Assembly: GCA_903907865.1 (NCBI GenBank)
Contig: CAIVPR010000096.1
Span: forward strand, 1-58,683
Reading direction: 5' to 3'
DNA length: 58,683 nucleotides
Origin: an uncultured Acidobacteriia bacterium
Lineage (GTDB): Bacteria; Acidobacteriota; Terriglobia; Bryobacterales; Bryobacteraceae
The position numbers were made by a program, and so were the translations under genes. Shown here in pieces: positions 58,624-58,683 of this stretch; position 1 is the first letter of the stretch, and every line of letters starts with the position of its first letter. The notes under the pieces were generated by a model. That model saw nothing but the letters and a program-made list of their open reading frames with translations. It was not told the DNA's origin and did not search any database.

Positions 58624-58683
58624 CGAACAAACGCTCCCTCGCGGTCGCGGCTCTGAAAAATCATCATATGGCCGAGCCGCGAC
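58624..58683. repeat. dispersed hairpin repeat, copy 2 (cut by window edge)
   Basis: CGAACAAACGCTCCCTCGCG is followed by GTCGCGGCTC and, at the last ten bases, its exact complement GAGCCGCGAC. It matches copy 1 at 25669-25727. The element may continue beyond the window. Confidence 0.7.

Overview
The window looks like a chromosomal segment of an acidobacterium of the Bryobacterales/Solibacter type. This is an inference from gene content and style; there is no rRNA marker. The pointers are high GC, a cytochrome c-PQQ dehydrogenase fusion, a GWxTD domain, a protein with an STGPRT-type N-terminal motif, a subtilisin ending in SAVWGD repeats, and a dispersed hairpin repeat (GAACAAACGCTCC...GTCGCGGCT). 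About 58 genes or gene remnants can be supported. I recognised no rRNA, tRNA, CRISPR array or intact insertion sequence.

Layout. 1-6.6 kb: a KAP-family P-loop NTPase broken by one frameshift, a secreted PQQ/cytochrome c dehydrogenase, a secreted CE1-like esterase, and a two-gene cassette of a ParB/Srx-fold protein plus a possible PD-(D/E)XK nuclease. 6.6-11.4 kb: a secreted small protein, a KdpDE-like two-component pair, two decayed gene remnants (DUF2905, nitroreductase) and a Tat-exported PhoD-like phosphatase. 11.6-18.2 kb: an STGPRT-motif protein, glutaryl-CoA dehydrogenase-like enzyme, a membrane-fused spermidine-synthase-like protein, DUF1801, a beta-barrel protein and small unknowns. 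18.3-25.6 kb: an overlapping argC-argB-argA-like operon behind a tandem ARG-box-like operator, divergent mutS2, then a blaI-M56/GWxTD signalling pair whose operator sits between its -35 and -10 boxes.

25.7-32.8 kb: rpe, a BamD-like lipoprotein, a CheY-type regulator and an atypical SDR on the minus strand; a small-protein/TIR-like pair divergent from malQ; a MazF-type toxin-antitoxin pair. 32.8-44.2 kb: pentapeptide protein, cyclase, baeRF-like protein, a yggX-FAD oxidoreductase-sugar acid dehydratase operon, a HicBA pair, an inositol-phosphatase-like enzyme with a zinc polyol dehydrogenase, and a large secreted protein. 44.6-50.6 kb: the SAVWGD subtilisin, then a minus-strand operon of Tat protein, MoxR ATPase, VWA protein and Uma2 nuclease. 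50.7-58.7 kb: tetR-aarF, an insertion-like segment with two secreted proteins flanked by two copies of the aarF-nadB junction, nadB, a long inverted repeat, and an APC permease.

Best candidates for undescribed biology: the ParB-like/nuclease-like cassette (4678-6589), the small-protein/TIR-like pair (29227-30080), the two secreted proteins inserted between aarF and nadB with a duplication scar on each side, and the SAVWGD subtilisin whose 18 protein repeats are invariant although the codons have diverged.
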